From Faecalispora anaeroviscerum (GTDB taxonomy: Bacteria > Bacillota > Clostridia > Oscillospirales > Acutalibacteraceae), in the NCBI RefSeq assembly GCF_947568225.1, contig NZ_CANOOQ010000001.1, positions 1,488,001 through 1,552,000 of the forward strand: 64,000 nt of DNA. Reading direction: 5' to 3'. The translations under genes were made by a program, and so were the position numbers. The notes under the pieces were generated by a model. It searched no databases, was not told where the DNA came from, and was given only the letters and a program-made list of their open reading frames with translations. The first letter of the stretch is position 1. Every line of letters starts with the position of its first letter. Below, in pieces: positions 50,372 to 60,141 of this stretch.

Positions 50372-51204
50372 CCCGCGATTACCGCTACGACGGCAGCTGG
50401 GACGGCCTGCTGTGCTGCCTGTTTGAAACGTACGAGCGCAGGGAGCTGCCGCAGGCCGTGTACTCACAGGAGGACACCCAGCAGACGCTGTACCCCGCTC
50501 TGGAGATCGTCACGGACCCGAACAAAGCAGGCCGGGTCAAGCGCGCGATGCTGCCCAAAATTGGTTGCGACGCCAAGGAGCTGGCAGAACACGCCTTTCT
50601 GACCTGTCTGCCGCAAAAAGAAGTATGGATTCTTCGCTTTCTGCGCCTTGCCTTTCGTCACGGCCCACCGGTGATGAACAAGCTGACTCACCCTGCCGTG
50701 CATACTTTAAATAAGGCCGTGCTGCACCTACATCAAGAAAACCACCAGTACGAGGGTTTCGTTCGCTTTTCTGTTTCGGACGGGGCACTGTGGTCTGTCA
50801 TTGAACCAAAAAATCAGGTGCTGCCACTGCTGGCCCCGCACTTCTGCCAGCGGTTCTGCAATGAAACCTTTTTCATCTATGACAAAACCCACGATCAGGC
50901 GCTGGTTTACCAAAACGGGCGGCACGAGATTCTGCCCCTGCTGGCCTTTGAGCCGCCGGAACCGGACGAAACCGAGCAGCGCTACCGCAAGCTGTGGCAT
51001 ACCTTTTACGATTCCATCAGCATCCGTGACCGCGAAAATCTGCGCCTGCGCATGACCCACATGCAAAAACGCTACTGGAAGCATTTGACCGAAATGCAGT
51101 ACAATCCGTTCCGAGCTGGTCAGACGCAAACAGAATCGAGCGACGAAACACGCGATGGCCCACAAACGCCGACTGCCCTCCCGCCAGACTCTATCTCTCC
51201 CTGA
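50350..51204 (+). CDS. TIGR03915-family partner of radical SAM DNA repair protein
   Basis: A 284-residue protein of the DUF4130/TIGR03915 family, found next to the TIGR03916 radical SAM protein and in some genomes fused to uracil-DNA glycosylase. The start at ATG 50350 follows GGAGAGGAGG; an in-frame ATG at 50329 precedes the site. Conserved segments: YDGSWDGLLCCLFETYERR, RVKRAMLPKIGCDAKELAEH, EGFVRFSVSDGALWSVIEPK, FIYDKTHDQALVYQNG and a C-terminal MQKRYWKHLTEMQYNPF. The last 30 residues are low-complexity. It probably processes or recognises damaged bases together with the radical SAM partner. Confidence 0.9.
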   Translation: MPAGTPLTRDYRYDGSWDGLLCCLFETYERRELPQAVYSQEDTQQTLYPALEIVTDPNKAGRVKRAMLPKIGCDAKELAEHAFLTCLPQKEVWILRFLRLAFRHGPPVMNKLTHPAVHTLNKAVLHLHQENHQYEGFVRFSVSDGALWSVIEPKNQVLPLLAPHFCQRFCNETFFIYDKTHDQALVYQNGRHEILPLLAFEPPEPDETEQRYRKLWHTFYDSISIRDRENLRLRMTHMQKRYWKHLTEMQYNPFRAGQTQTESSDETRDGPQTPTALPPDSISP

Positions 51205-51332
51205 AATGCTTGATTTTTCATAGTTCCTCTTTTCCTGCTGTTTTTGCGCCTCCCCTTGCTTTTCCCGCCGCAAAACGGTACGATACTAGAGTGAGACTTT
51301 TCCCGAGCGCTTAGATCGAAAGGGAGTAAGAA

Positions 51333-52562
51333 ATGAGCCAACTGGAACCGGAACAAAAGAAAATCCGTGCTGTCCTCATTGGGGCAGCCTTCATGACCGG
51401 CGCGTCCTCAATCGGGCCGGGCTTTATGGTACAAACCTCGTTGTTTACCGCGCAATACGGCCAGAGCCTTGCGGCGGTGATCGTCGCGATGATTGTCATG
51501 GATACCATTGCGAAGCTCAACCTGTGGAGCATACTGGGGGTGTCTGGTCTGCGCGGGCAGGAGCTTGCAAACCGAGTTTTGCCCGGCTCCGGGAATGTGA
51601 TCGCCATTCTGGTCACCTTCGGCGGCTTTACGTTTGCCATTGGCAACGTGGGCGGCGCGGCCCTCGGCCTAAATGCCGTATGCGGCCTGCCGCTGCAGGC
51701 AGGTTACCTTATTTCGAGCGGCCTGGCAATCTCGCTGTTCCTCATCAAAAACGCGTCGAACGGCATCAACCGGGCATCTCAGGTTTTGAGCGTGATGGTT
51801 CTTGTCATCCTGCTGATCATGGCATTTCAGACGCACCCACCGATCAACCGGGCGGTTGACGGCCTGCTCTCACCGGAGCTGCCGCTGATGCTGCTGATTC
51901 CGCTAATTACGCTTTTGGGCGGCTCCACCGGCGGCTATATTGCCTATACCGGCGCGCACCGTTTTCTGGATGCCGGGATTTCCGGCCGAAAAAACCTGCG
52001 CGGCATTCAGAAAAGCACCCTCCTTTCCTGTGGGATTACCGGCCTTTCGCGCATTTTGATCTTTCTCGTGGTATTCGGCGTCTGTGCCGCAGGCGGCCAG
52101 GCTGCTTCTGCGGCGATTGAGGCCGCGGAAAACCCCGCGGCTCAGGCATTTCTACTCGGGGCTGGTGAGCTGGGCTCGCGGCTGTTTGGCGTTGCGCTCT
52201 TCTGCGCAGGGATTACAACAATTATCGGGTCGTCTTATACCTCGGTATCCTTTTTAAAGACACTGCACCCCGTGGTGGGGCGCAATGAAACACGGTTCAT
52301 CACCGGATTCATCGCACTGGCCACCATACTGATCGCGACGATCGGCAAAGCAACCGCGCTGCTGGTGATCGCAGGGGTGATCAACGGCTTTGTGCTGCCG
52401 CTGACGCTCGCAATCACACTATGGAGCATTCGTGACAAGAGCATTGTCGGGGAGGAATACCGCCACCCCCGTGTGCTGACAGCCGCCGGCATCCTGATTA
52501 CAGTGATTACTACATACGCGGCCTTTCGCGCGCTGCCCTCCTCGCTGGCGATGTTTTACTGA
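51333..52562 (+). CDS. NRAMP-related transporter without the canonical metal-binding motif
   Basis: A 409-residue membrane protein with about 11 helices and overall similarity to NRAMP divalent-metal transporters. Helix 1 reads ASSIGPGFMVQTSLFTAQYG where NRAMPs have GPGFxxxxAYxDPGN; the Asp and Asn metal ligands are absent. Helix 6 reads GGSTGGYIAYTGAHRFLDAG in place of the MPHN-containing helix. The family therefore probably moves a different substrate (Mg-type or non-metal). Start behind GAAAGGGAG. Monocistronic, ending in a bidirectional terminator. Confidence 0.8.
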   Translation: MSQLEPEQKKIRAVLIGAAFMTGASSIGPGFMVQTSLFTAQYGQSLAAVIVAMIVMDTIAKLNLWSILGVSGLRGQELANRVLPGSGNVIAILVTFGGFTFAIGNVGGAALGLNAVCGLPLQAGYLISSGLAISLFLIKNASNGINRASQVLSVMVLVILLIMAFQTHPPINRAVDGLLSPELPLMLLIPLITLLGGSTGGYIAYTGAHRFLDAGISGRKNLRGIQKSTLLSCGITGLSRILIFLVVFGVCAAGGQAASAAIEAAENPAAQAFLLGAGELGSRLFGVALFCAGITTIIGSSYTSVSFLKTLHPVVGRNETRFITGFIALATILIATIGKATALLVIAGVINGFVLPLTLAITLWSIRDKSIVGEEYRHPRVLTAAGILITVITTYAAFRALPSSLAMFY

Positions 52563-52597
52563 ATTCCCCCGGCTTTCTCCGCGGCTGATTCTCTGAA

Positions 52598-52637
52598 CAA
52601 AAAACGCTGCTGTCTTTTTAGACAGCAGCGTTTTTTT
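52598..52637. terminator. Bidirectional terminator between NRAMP-like gene and pfkA
   Basis: AAAAAACGCTGCTGTC / GACAGCAGCGTTTTTT around a short T-rich loop, with A and T runs on both sides. It serves both convergent transcripts. Confidence 0.92.
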
Positions 52638-52654
52638 GTTCATGCTATGAAAAT

Positions 52655-53626
52655 TTAAATTGACACCTTCAGAGCGATCTGGTACAGCTCCGTATCAAAC
52701 TGGCGGGTCATCTTGAGCGCCTCGGAAATATCGAAGTCCACTATTCTGCCGTTCTGCATGGCAACCACACGGTTACTCTGGCCGTTTTCCAGAAGCTTTA
52801 CCGCATGATAACCCATCTGCGTCGCCACAACACGGTCACGCAGAGAAGGCGAACCGCCGCGCTGCACATGGCCCAGAATCGTCGCGCGGGTTTCAATGCC
52901 CGTGTTCTTTTCAATCTCTTTTGCAAGATCCTCCACATGGCACCCGGCGCCCTCCGCCACCACAATAATAAAGTGGCGCTTGCCGATGCTCTGTGTGTAC
53001 TGCATGCGCTCATAAATATCTTGCTTAAAATCATACGGCTGCTCCGGCACCAAAATTGCCATAGCACCAACCGCGATCCCGGTGTTCAGCGCAATATCTC
53101 CACAGCGCCGGCCCATCACCTCAACCACACTGCAGCGGTCGTGGGATTCTGTCGTATCGCGCAGGCGGTCCACCATTTCCATCGCGGTATTCATCGCGGT
53201 GTCGTAACCGATGGTGTACTCGCTGCACGCAATATCGTTATCAATGGTTCCCGGTACCCCAATGCAGGGGATTCCGGCCTCTGTTAAATCGCGCGCGCCG
53301 CGGAACGAACCGTCGCCGCCGATCACAATCAAGCCCTCAATGCCCAGCTTTCGGCAGTTTTCCGCCGCCTGCTGCACACCCTCCGGCGTATTGTACTCCG
53401 GGCTGCGGGCGGTGTACAGCACCGTTCCACCGTTGTGAATAATATCGGAAACACTGCGCAGGTTCATCTCTTCCACATCGCAGTTTAACAGGCCGTTATA
53501 GCCTCTGTGTACTCCAAAAACGCCCATCCCGCTTGTAAGCGCGGTTCGAACAACAGAACGCACCGCTGCATTCATTCCGGGTGCGTCGCCGCCGCTGGTA
53601 AGTACAGCGATTTGCTTTTTGCCCAT
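52655..53626 (-). CDS. pfkA: ATP-dependent 6-phosphofructokinase
   Basis: The canonical bacterial PFK of 323 residues. Motifs: AVLTSGGDAPGMNAAVRSVVR, VIGGDGSFRGA (Asp and Gly of the ATP-dependent class), GVPGTIDNDI (catalytic Asp, Gly before TIDND), EVMGRRCGDIAL and HVQRGGSPSLRDR (fructose-6-phosphate site). Last gene of the leftward hprK-murB-rapZ-whiA-dnaE-pfkA block, 120 bp after dnaE. Compare the divergent paralogue at 1426-2499. Confidence 0.97.
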   Translation of the reverse strand: MGKKQIAVLTSGGDAPGMNAAVRSVVRTALTSGMGVFGVHRGYNGLLNCDVEEMNLRSVSDIIHNGGTVLYTARSPEYNTPEGVQQAAENCRKLGIEGLIVIGGDGSFRGARDLTEAGIPCIGVPGTIDNDIACSEYTIGYDTAMNTAMEMVDRLRDTTESHDRCSVVEVMGRRCGDIALNTGIAVGAMAILVPEQPYDFKQDIYERMQYTQSIGKRHFIIVVAEGAGCHVEDLAKEIEKNTGIETRATILGHVQRGGSPSLRDRVVATQMGYHAVKLLENGQSNRVVAMQNGRIVDFDISEALKMTRQFDTELYQIALKVSI

Positions 53627-53746
53627 CTTTCAGACCCTCCCGAATCAAAATAACACTGTGGCTTATTTCGTTTATGCGATTATTATACCATCACAAAATC
53701 GGCGGTACTATGGATTAAAGTACCGATAATATGGATAAAAGTTGCA

Positions 53747-56700
53747 TCATTGCACCAAAGCGACGTTTTCTTCTCCCAGCAACTCACGGAGCGCGTTGAG
53801 CAGAACATCATTAACACTGACACGGTACTGCATCGGTGCCTGCATTAGCTTTTTTGTATCCTCAAAATACAGGTACAGCGGGGTCGCACCGTCAAACACC
53901 GCGATATACTGCATCGCTTTTCGGTGGCAGAAGCTCTCCTGCGCCGGCAGTTTTAAATAAAGGCCAGGCCGGCTGGAATGCCGTTTCGCGGCGGGCTGTG
54001 CGCTCGCTCCCGTAGCCAGCGCGGCGCCGCTATTTTCCTGCGGTGGCGGGGAAAGCGTATCGCACACCAGCTTTGCGTCCTTTTCTTCCGTCAGGCTCAG
54101 CCGCCCCTTTGCCACAACGACATTGCCCTCGGCCACCAGTTCCCCGTACCGCTCCAGCACATTCGGAAACACCAGAAGCTCGATCGAGCCAAACATATCC
54201 TCCAGCAGAACGAACGCCATCCGACTGCCGTTTTTGGTTACCTTCAGCTTAACCGAAGAAATCACCCCCAGCAGCGTAAGAATCTCGTCGTCCTGATGAC
54301 GGCCCGTCTGTTCGCTGGCTTCCTCCTGCAGCTCGCCGGTGGGCGTTGCGCCAATCTGCTCGTACATCTGCAAATATTTTCCCATCGGATGCCCCGAAAG
54401 ATACATCCCGGTCACTTCCTTTTCCATCACGAGCTTGTCCGCGTCAGAAAAATCCGGCATGGGGTCAATGGAAAAGCCCGGCTCCTCAGACTGCAGCTGC
54501 GGCGTATCAAAAAATCCGAGCTGGCCGTCCACATTCCGGCGTTTGTCGGAATCAAGCGTATCGAGCACCGACTGAATGCTTGTGAGCATCTGATTGCGGT
54601 TATAATCCAGCGAATCCAGCGCGCCGCATTTCACCAGGCTTTCCAGCGCACGGCGGTTCAAATCCCTGCCGTACATGCGCTTACAGAACTGGTAAAAGGA
54701 TTCGAAATTTCCATTCGCATCCCGCTCCTGAATCAGGCTTCGTAAAAAACCGTCGCCCAGGTTCTTGACTGCCAGTAGACCAAATCGGATGTCGCGCCCC
54801 GCAACGGTAAAGCCGCGGCGGCTCTGGTTGACATTCGGCGGCAGCACGCGGATGCCCATTCGAGAGCACTCGGCAATATACGCGGCGATCTTATTCGTGT
54901 TATCCAGCACACTGGTGAGCAGCGCCGCCATATATTCGCGCGGGTAGCGACACTTGAGCCACGCGGTCTGATACGAAATCGTGGCATAGGCCGCCGCGTG
55001 GGATTTGTTGAACGCATAGGAAGCAAAGCTCTCCATCTCACCGAAAATTGCCTTGGCGGTTTCTTCCTCCACGCCGCGGCGGATGCAGCCGTCTACCTCC
55101 ACCGTGCCGTCCTCCGCGACAAGGCCGTACAGGAAAATAGAACGCTCCCGCTCCATAACAGAAGCCTTTTTCTTCGACATGGCGCGGCGCACAATGTCCG
55201 CGCGGCCGAAGGAGTACCCCGCCAGCGTGCGGAAAATCTGCATCACCTGCTCCTGATACACGATGCAGCCATACGTTACCTTCAGAATATCCATCAAAAG
55301 AGGGTGGCGATACGTGACCCTCTCGGGATGGTGCCTGTTTTCAATATACCGGGGAATCGATTCCATCGGCCCGGGGCGGTAAAGCGAGATCACCGCGATC
55401 AAATCTTCAATATTTTCCGGGCGCAGCTGCATGATCACATTGCGCATACCGCCCGATTCAAACTGGAACACGCCGTCCGTTGAGCCGGCGGTGAGCATTT
55501 CAAACACCTTGGAGTCGTCGAGGGGAATCTTCGCAATCGAAAAACTCGGGTCCAGGCGGCGAATCGCTTCCTGCGCGTCGTTCAGCACCGAAAGGTTACG
55601 CAGCCCCAGAAAATCCATTTTCAAAAGGCCCAGTTCTTCCAGCGTCGTCATGGTGTACTGCGTGACGATCGATTCCCCGTTTTTCGCGAGCGGAACATAT
55701 TCGCTGGCGGGATGATCCGTAATCACGACACCCGCCGCGTGCGTGGATGCGTTGCGGGGCATGCCCTCCACCTGGCGGGCCATGTCAATCAGCTCGTGAA
55801 TCTGGGGGTCGGTATCGTAGCGTGAATGCAGCTCGGAGGAAGCGCGCAGCGCCTTCTCCAGCGTCACATTCGGCCCCATCGGCACCAGCTTTGCCACAGC
55901 ATCCACCACATTATAGGGGATCGCCATCGCGCGGCCAACATCGCGCAGGGAACCGCGCGCCGCCATGGTGCCGAAAGTGACGATCTGCGCCACGTGATCG
56001 GCCCCATATTTCCGCACAACATAATCGATCATTTCGCCGCGCCGCTCGTCGCTGAAGTCGATGTCGAAATCCGGCATACTGACCCGCTCCGGATTGAGAA
56101 ACCGCTCAAACAGCAGCTGATAGCGAATGGGGTCGATTCCGGTGATGCCAACACAGTACGCGGCAAGGCTCCCTGCTCCGGAGCCGCGCCCCGGCCCCAC
56201 TGGAATATCGACTGATTTTGCGTATCGAATAAAATCGTAAACAATCAGATAATAGTTAACATAACCCATGCTTTCGATCACGCGAAGCTCATATTCCAGC
56301 CGCTCCGTCACGGCGGGATCGGGCTGCTCCCCATACAAACGGTGCAGGCCCTCAAAGCAGAGGTTGCGAAAGAACTGTACGTTATCTTCCCCGTTCGGCG
56401 TTTGAAACGCAGGCAGCTTCGTATGACCGAACTCAAATTCCACCTGACAGCGTTCGGCGATCACAACCGTATTGTCGCACGCCTCCTGCGGGAACAGCGC
56501 ACGCATCTCCTCTTCACTTTTCAGGTAAAACTGATCGGTGGCGAACTCCATTTTATCGGGGTCCTGAATGGTATGGTTCGTCTGAATGCACAGCAGAATC
56601 AAGTGCATTCGGCTGTCCTGCTGGCGGATATAGTGGCAGTCGTTTGTCGCGACAAGAGGAATGCCGGTCTCCTTCGACAGACGCATCAGGCCGTCATTCA

Positions 56701-57253
56701 CGATTTTCTGCTCACGAATACCGTGATCCTGCATCTCGAGATAAAAATTCCCCTCACCGAAAATACGCTGGTACCGCAGGGCAGTTTCCCGAGCGGCGGC
56801 GTAATCATCGGCAGTCAGCTGACGGGGAATCTGCCCTGCCAGGCACGCGGAAAGGGCAATGAGACCTTCGCTGTGCGCCTCGAGCAGCTCCACATCCACA
56901 CGGGGCTTACTGTAAAAGCCCTCCGTCCAGGACTGGGAAACAATCTGGATCAGGTTCTGGTACCCGGTATTGTTTTCGCACAGCAAAATCAGATGATATG
57001 GCTCGTTGTCGAGCCCGTGAACTTTGTCGAACCGGGTGCGGCGTGCGACATACACCTCACACCCGATAATCGGATGAAGGGCGTTCTGCTTTGCGGCACG
57101 GTAAAAATCCACCGCGCCAAACATCACGCCGTGGTCGGTAATGGCTACTGCATTCTGTCCCTGTCCCTTGACCGCCTCCATGAGCGGCCCAATACGGCAG
57201 GCGCCGTCGAGCAGGCTATATTCCGTATGCAGATGCAAATGCACAAATCCCAT
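53747..57253 (-). CDS. dnaE: DNA polymerase III subunit alpha (DnaE type)
   Basis: A replicative polymerase of 1168 residues. ATG 57253 (AAGGGGGACAGGC) begins MGFVHLHLHTEYSLLDGA, the start of the PHP domain. Its metal-binding His/Asp pattern (HLHTEYS, ITDHGVM) is kept. The polymerase core has GPGRGSGAGSLAAY and the catalytic PDFDIDFSDERR. Finger and HhH segments follow, then an OB-fold near residue 1000 (LLGVISSVKLKVTKNGSRMAFV) and a C-terminal region of reduced conservation. Full length for the E-1 group. In Firmicutes this enzyme works beside PolC. Confidence 0.96.
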   Translation of the reverse strand: MGFVHLHLHTEYSLLDGACRIGPLMEAVKGQGQNAVAITDHGVMFGAVDFYRAAKQNALHPIIGCEVYVARRTRFDKVHGLDNEPYHLILLCENNTGYQNLIQIVSQSWTEGFYSKPRVDVELLEAHSEGLIALSACLAGQIPRQLTADDYAAARETALRYQRIFGEGNFYLEMQDHGIREQKIVNDGLMRLSKETGIPLVATNDCHYIRQQDSRMHLILLCIQTNHTIQDPDKMEFATDQFYLKSEEEMRALFPQEACDNTVVIAERCQVEFEFGHTKLPAFQTPNGEDNVQFFRNLCFEGLHRLYGEQPDPAVTERLEYELRVIESMGYVNYYLIVYDFIRYAKSVDIPVGPGRGSGAGSLAAYCVGITGIDPIRYQLLFERFLNPERVSMPDFDIDFSDERRGEMIDYVVRKYGADHVAQIVTFGTMAARGSLRDVGRAMAIPYNVVDAVAKLVPMGPNVTLEKALRASSELHSRYDTDPQIHELIDMARQVEGMPRNASTHAAGVVITDHPASEYVPLAKNGESIVTQYTMTTLEELGLLKMDFLGLRNLSVLNDAQEAIRRLDPSFSIAKIPLDDSKVFEMLTAGSTDGVFQFESGGMRNVIMQLRPENIEDLIAVISLYRPGPMESIPRYIENRHHPERVTYRHPLLMDILKVTYGCIVYQEQVMQIFRTLAGYSFGRADIVRRAMSKKKASVMERERSIFLYGLVAEDGTVEVDGCIRRGVEEETAKAIFGEMESFASYAFNKSHAAAYATISYQTAWLKCRYPREYMAALLTSVLDNTNKIAAYIAECSRMGIRVLPPNVNQSRRGFTVAGRDIRFGLLAVKNLGDGFLRSLIQERDANGNFESFYQFCKRMYGRDLNRRALESLVKCGALDSLDYNRNQMLTSIQSVLDTLDSDKRRNVDGQLGFFDTPQLQSEEPGFSIDPMPDFSDADKLVMEKEVTGMYLSGHPMGKYLQMYEQIGATPTGELQEEASEQTGRHQDDEILTLLGVISSVKLKVTKNGSRMAFVLLEDMFGSIELLVFPNVLERYGELVAEGNVVVAKGRLSLTEEKDAKLVCDTLSPPPQENSGAALATGASAQPAAKRHSSRPGLYLKLPAQESFCHRKAMQYIAVFDGATPLYLYFEDTKKLMQAPMQYRVSVNDVLLNALRELLGEENVALVQ

Positions 57254-57372
57254 GTGCCTGTCCCCCTTCCCAAAAGCTTTTTGTGCGGCTTCGCTGTTCT
57301 CCCTCGACGTGGGTGCAGGCTCAGCCTGCATACAATCCGACGGTCAAAGCAAAAAGCCTCGACCCCCGGGAA

Positions 57373-58278
57373 TTATTTTAAATTTTCGGCTTCCTCCATC
57401 AGGCGCCGCAGCCGATGATTCACTCCTGACCGGCTGACCGGCGTCTGGAACAGCAGCCCCAGCTCCCGCAGGGACAGCTCCGGATTTTGCAGCCGAAGCT
57501 CGGCTGTTTCGCGCAGTTCGTCCGGCAGAGCCTCAAGCCCTACCGTGTCACGGATTTTCTCGATCGCCTCTACCTGAAGCACGGATGCGCCGACGGTTTT
57601 ATCGATATTGGCTGTTTCAAAATTTGTTTTGCGGTTCACATTGTTGCGCACCTCTTTGAGCATGCGCACCTGCATCAGCTCCATGGCTGCACCGCCCGCG
57701 CCCAAATACGCCAGCAGATCGGCGATTCGGTCTCCGCCCTTACAATACACCACAAACGCGCCTTTACGGTTAACAAGCGCAGGGTGAAAATCCATCCCCT
57801 CCCGCAGGAGAGTCATGACATCCTTCGCAAGATTCATATATGGAAGAATCAGTTCCAAATGGTAATCCTTATTCGGGTCCGTCACCGTCCCGCAAGACAA
57901 AAACACACCCCGCAGAAACGCCGCTTTACAGCATTCGTTCTCCAAATTGGCCAGGTTGACCCGCAGGCTGATTTCATTCCCGCTGTGGCCAAACACCGAA
58001 AGCACCTGCCGGCGCTGGCTTTCTTCCTGCACCGTCAACACGTAGCTGCTGCGCCGGTACGATACCGCCGTGCGCACATCCACAATTGCCCCCGTAATCT
58101 GCGCCGTAAACTGAGCGGCACGGCGCGCCACCATGGGGTGCTCCGTCACCAGAGAAACCGCCAGCGGAGAAAAGCTTTTTGCGCACAGCAAAAGGCCGTA
58201 GCACTCTGCTTTTTCACAGCAGTCCTGTTCCGGCTCAATTCTGCATAATTCCGATTTGGCATCATATGAAAATGACAT
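57373..58278 (-). CDS. whiA: DNA-binding protein WhiA
   Basis: A 301-residue regulator combining a LAGLIDADG homing-endonuclease-like fold with a C-terminal HTH. Recognised by CCKAAFLRGVFLSCGTVTDPNKDYHLEL, the segment DVMTLLREGMDFHP, VNRKTNFETANIDKTV and the HTH LSLRELGLLFQTPVSRSGVNHRLRRL. WhiA links cell division and chromosome segregation in Firmicutes and sporulation in actinomycetes. It follows rapZ by 9 bp. The yvcK gene usually between rapZ and whiA is absent. Confidence 0.95.
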   Translation of the reverse strand: MSFSYDAKSELCRIEPEQDCCEKAECYGLLLCAKSFSPLAVSLVTEHPMVARRAAQFTAQITGAIVDVRTAVSYRRSSYVLTVQEESQRRQVLSVFGHSGNEISLRVNLANLENECCKAAFLRGVFLSCGTVTDPNKDYHLELILPYMNLAKDVMTLLREGMDFHPALVNRKGAFVVYCKGGDRIADLLAYLGAGGAAMELMQVRMLKEVRNNVNRKTNFETANIDKTVGASVLQVEAIEKIRDTVGLEALPDELRETAELRLQNPELSLRELGLLFQTPVSRSGVNHRLRRLMEEAENLK

Positions 58279-58287
58279 GGTGCTCTC

Positions 58288-59145
58288 CTATTTATGAATG
58301 TCCCTGTGGTTGACGCTGGCCCTCTTCCCGTTTTCGAGAAGGTGGTTGTACAGCAGCTGCGCGAGTGCCACCGAACGGTGGCGGCCACCGGTACAGCCAA
58401 TTGCGATAACCAGCTGGCTTTTTCCTTCGTCGCAGTAAAGGGGCAGCATGTAATCGATCATATCGAGGAATCGGCTCACAAAGCCCTTCGTCTGATCCCA
58501 TTGCATAACGTATTCACGCACCGGCTCATCCAGACCCGTCTGATGCTTTAATTCCTCCACATAAAATGGATTAGGCAGACACCGCACATCAAAAACCAAA
58601 TCTGCCTCCGGCGGGAGGCCGTATTTGAAGCCGAAGGAAACACAGTGAACCATCAGCGCCGCGGAGGCGTCTCCCAAAAACAAGCTTGAAATTCGTTCCT
58701 TGAGCTGAGCCGGCGACAAAAACGACGTGTCGATAATATAATCGGAACACTCGCGCACGGTTTTAAGAATCTGGCGCTCCATCTGCACCGCCTGCTCTAA
58801 AGAGCCGAGGTATTCTTCAGCCAGCGGGTGCTTGCGACGCGTTTCCTTAAAGCGGTTGATCAGAACGGAGTCGCCCGCGTCAAGAAACAGAATCTTATAT
58901 TTTTTGCCCTCCTCACGCAGCAGAGCCAGCGTTTCAGAAAGGCTGTCGAACAGCGTGCCGCCGCGAATATCCGTTACGGCCGCTACCCGCTGGAACCCTT
59001 CCTTAGCCTGGCTGCAAAGGTCGTAAAAGGTTGGGATCAGTTTTGGCGGAATATTATCCACGCAGTAAAAACCGATGTCCTCCAACGCGTTGACGGCCCT
59101 GGACTTTCCCGCGCCGGAAAGCCCGGTTACAATAATAAATTCCAT
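58288..59145 (-). CDS. rapZ: RNase adapter / nucleotide-binding protein RapZ
   Basis: A 285-residue P-loop protein (YvcJ/RapZ family). Walker A is IVTGLSGAGKSRAVNALEDIGFYCVDN. The middle has DIRGGTLFDSLSE and FLDAGDSVLINRFKETRRKHPL (Walker B region). The C-terminal domain has LVFDVRCLPNPFYVEELKHQTGLD and the phosphate-binding IGCTGGRHRSVALAQ. It binds GTP/ATP and in some bacteria senses GlcN-6-P precursors or UDP-GlcNAc. Its place beside murB suggests coupling to cell-wall synthesis. Confidence 0.96.
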   Translation of the reverse strand: MEFIIVTGLSGAGKSRAVNALEDIGFYCVDNIPPKLIPTFYDLCSQAKEGFQRVAAVTDIRGGTLFDSLSETLALLREEGKKYKILFLDAGDSVLINRFKETRRKHPLAEEYLGSLEQAVQMERQILKTVRECSDYIIDTSFLSPAQLKERISSLFLGDASAALMVHCVSFGFKYGLPPEADLVFDVRCLPNPFYVEELKHQTGLDEPVREYVMQWDQTKGFVSRFLDMIDYMLPLYCDEGKSQLVIAIGCTGGRHRSVALAQLLYNHLLENGKRASVNHRDIHK

Positions 59146-59174
59146 TTAAAATTCCCCCTCGCTTCACACCCCGG

Positions 59175-60086
59175 TCACTGCCCGATCTTACGAATCTCAC
59201 ACTCCAGCTCGATACCTGTTTGTTTTAGAACGGTCGATTGAATCACAGAGATCAGACGCAGAACATCCTCACAGGTCGCGTCGCCCTGATTTACAATAAA
59301 GCCCGCGTGCTTGCTGCTGACGGCCGCACCGCCAACACTCTGGCCCTTAAGGCCGCATTGTTCGATCAGCGTGCCCGCAAAATGATCGGGCGGGCGCTTG
59401 AACACACTGCCCGCACTAGGCAGCTCCAGCGGCTGCTTGGATCGCCGCCGGCCGATCAGATCATTCATCTTCGCACGGATTTCTTCCTGCGCTCCCGCAC
59501 AAAGCTGCAAATTCAAAAACAGAATGGCGGACCGGTTATGGCTGTACGCGCTGTGCCGGTAAGAAAGCTCCAGCTCCGCCCCGGTCAGGGTGCCAAATTC
59601 GCCGTCGTGCGTCATATGCTCGCAGGAAAACAGAATATCCTTCATTTCTCCGCCGTAGGCCCCCGCATTCATAAACGCGGCGCCGCCTGCCGTGCCGGGA
59701 ATCCCCCATAGAAACTCCGCGCCCGAAAGCGAATGGTTCAGAGCAAAGGTACACAGCGCCGAAAGCGGAGCGCCCGCACCGCACCGCACCTGCTGCGACT
59801 GTGTTAGTGTCATCTCGTTGAATTCCCCTGTCAGGGCCATCACCATTCCGCGAATTCCCTCGTCGCTCACCAACAGATTGGAACCGTTACCCACCACTAA
59901 GTATGGTATCTCCAGCTCGTTGGCATGCCGCGCCATCCGCTGCAAACACTCGCGGCTGCCGGCAGAAACAAACAGATCTGCCGGGCCCCCAATGCGAAAC
60001 GTGGTATGCCGGCTCATCGGCTCGTGAAAAGAATAAGAGCAGCCAAGCCGCTGTGCCATTGCCCCTAATTGTTCAATCCGATCCAT
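59175..60086 (-). CDS. murB: UDP-N-acetylenolpyruvoylglucosamine reductase MurB
   Basis: A flavoenzyme making UDP-MurNAc in peptidoglycan synthesis. 303 residues, type II MurB. The FAD-binding part has TTFRIGGPADLFV and LVVGNGSNLLVSDEGIRG. The catalytic region has WGIPGTAGGAAFMNAGAYGGEM, with the Ser donor in LPSAGSVFKRP, and the end carries GGAAVSSKHAGFIVN. Complete. It lies 55 bp after hprK and 29 bp before rapZ. Confidence 0.97.
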   Translation of the reverse strand: MDRIEQLGAMAQRLGCSYSFHEPMSRHTTFRIGGPADLFVSAGSRECLQRMARHANELEIPYLVVGNGSNLLVSDEGIRGMVMALTGEFNEMTLTQSQQVRCGAGAPLSALCTFALNHSLSGAEFLWGIPGTAGGAAFMNAGAYGGEMKDILFSCEHMTHDGEFGTLTGAELELSYRHSAYSHNRSAILFLNLQLCAGAQEEIRAKMNDLIGRRRSKQPLELPSAGSVFKRPPDHFAGTLIEQCGLKGQSVGGAAVSSKHAGFIVNQGDATCEDVLRLISVIQSTVLKQTGIELECEIRKIGQ

Positions 60087-60141
60087 AGATGCCTCCTAAT
60101 ATTTTTGCCCGCAAGAAAGACCGGAGTCATCCGCTCCGGCA

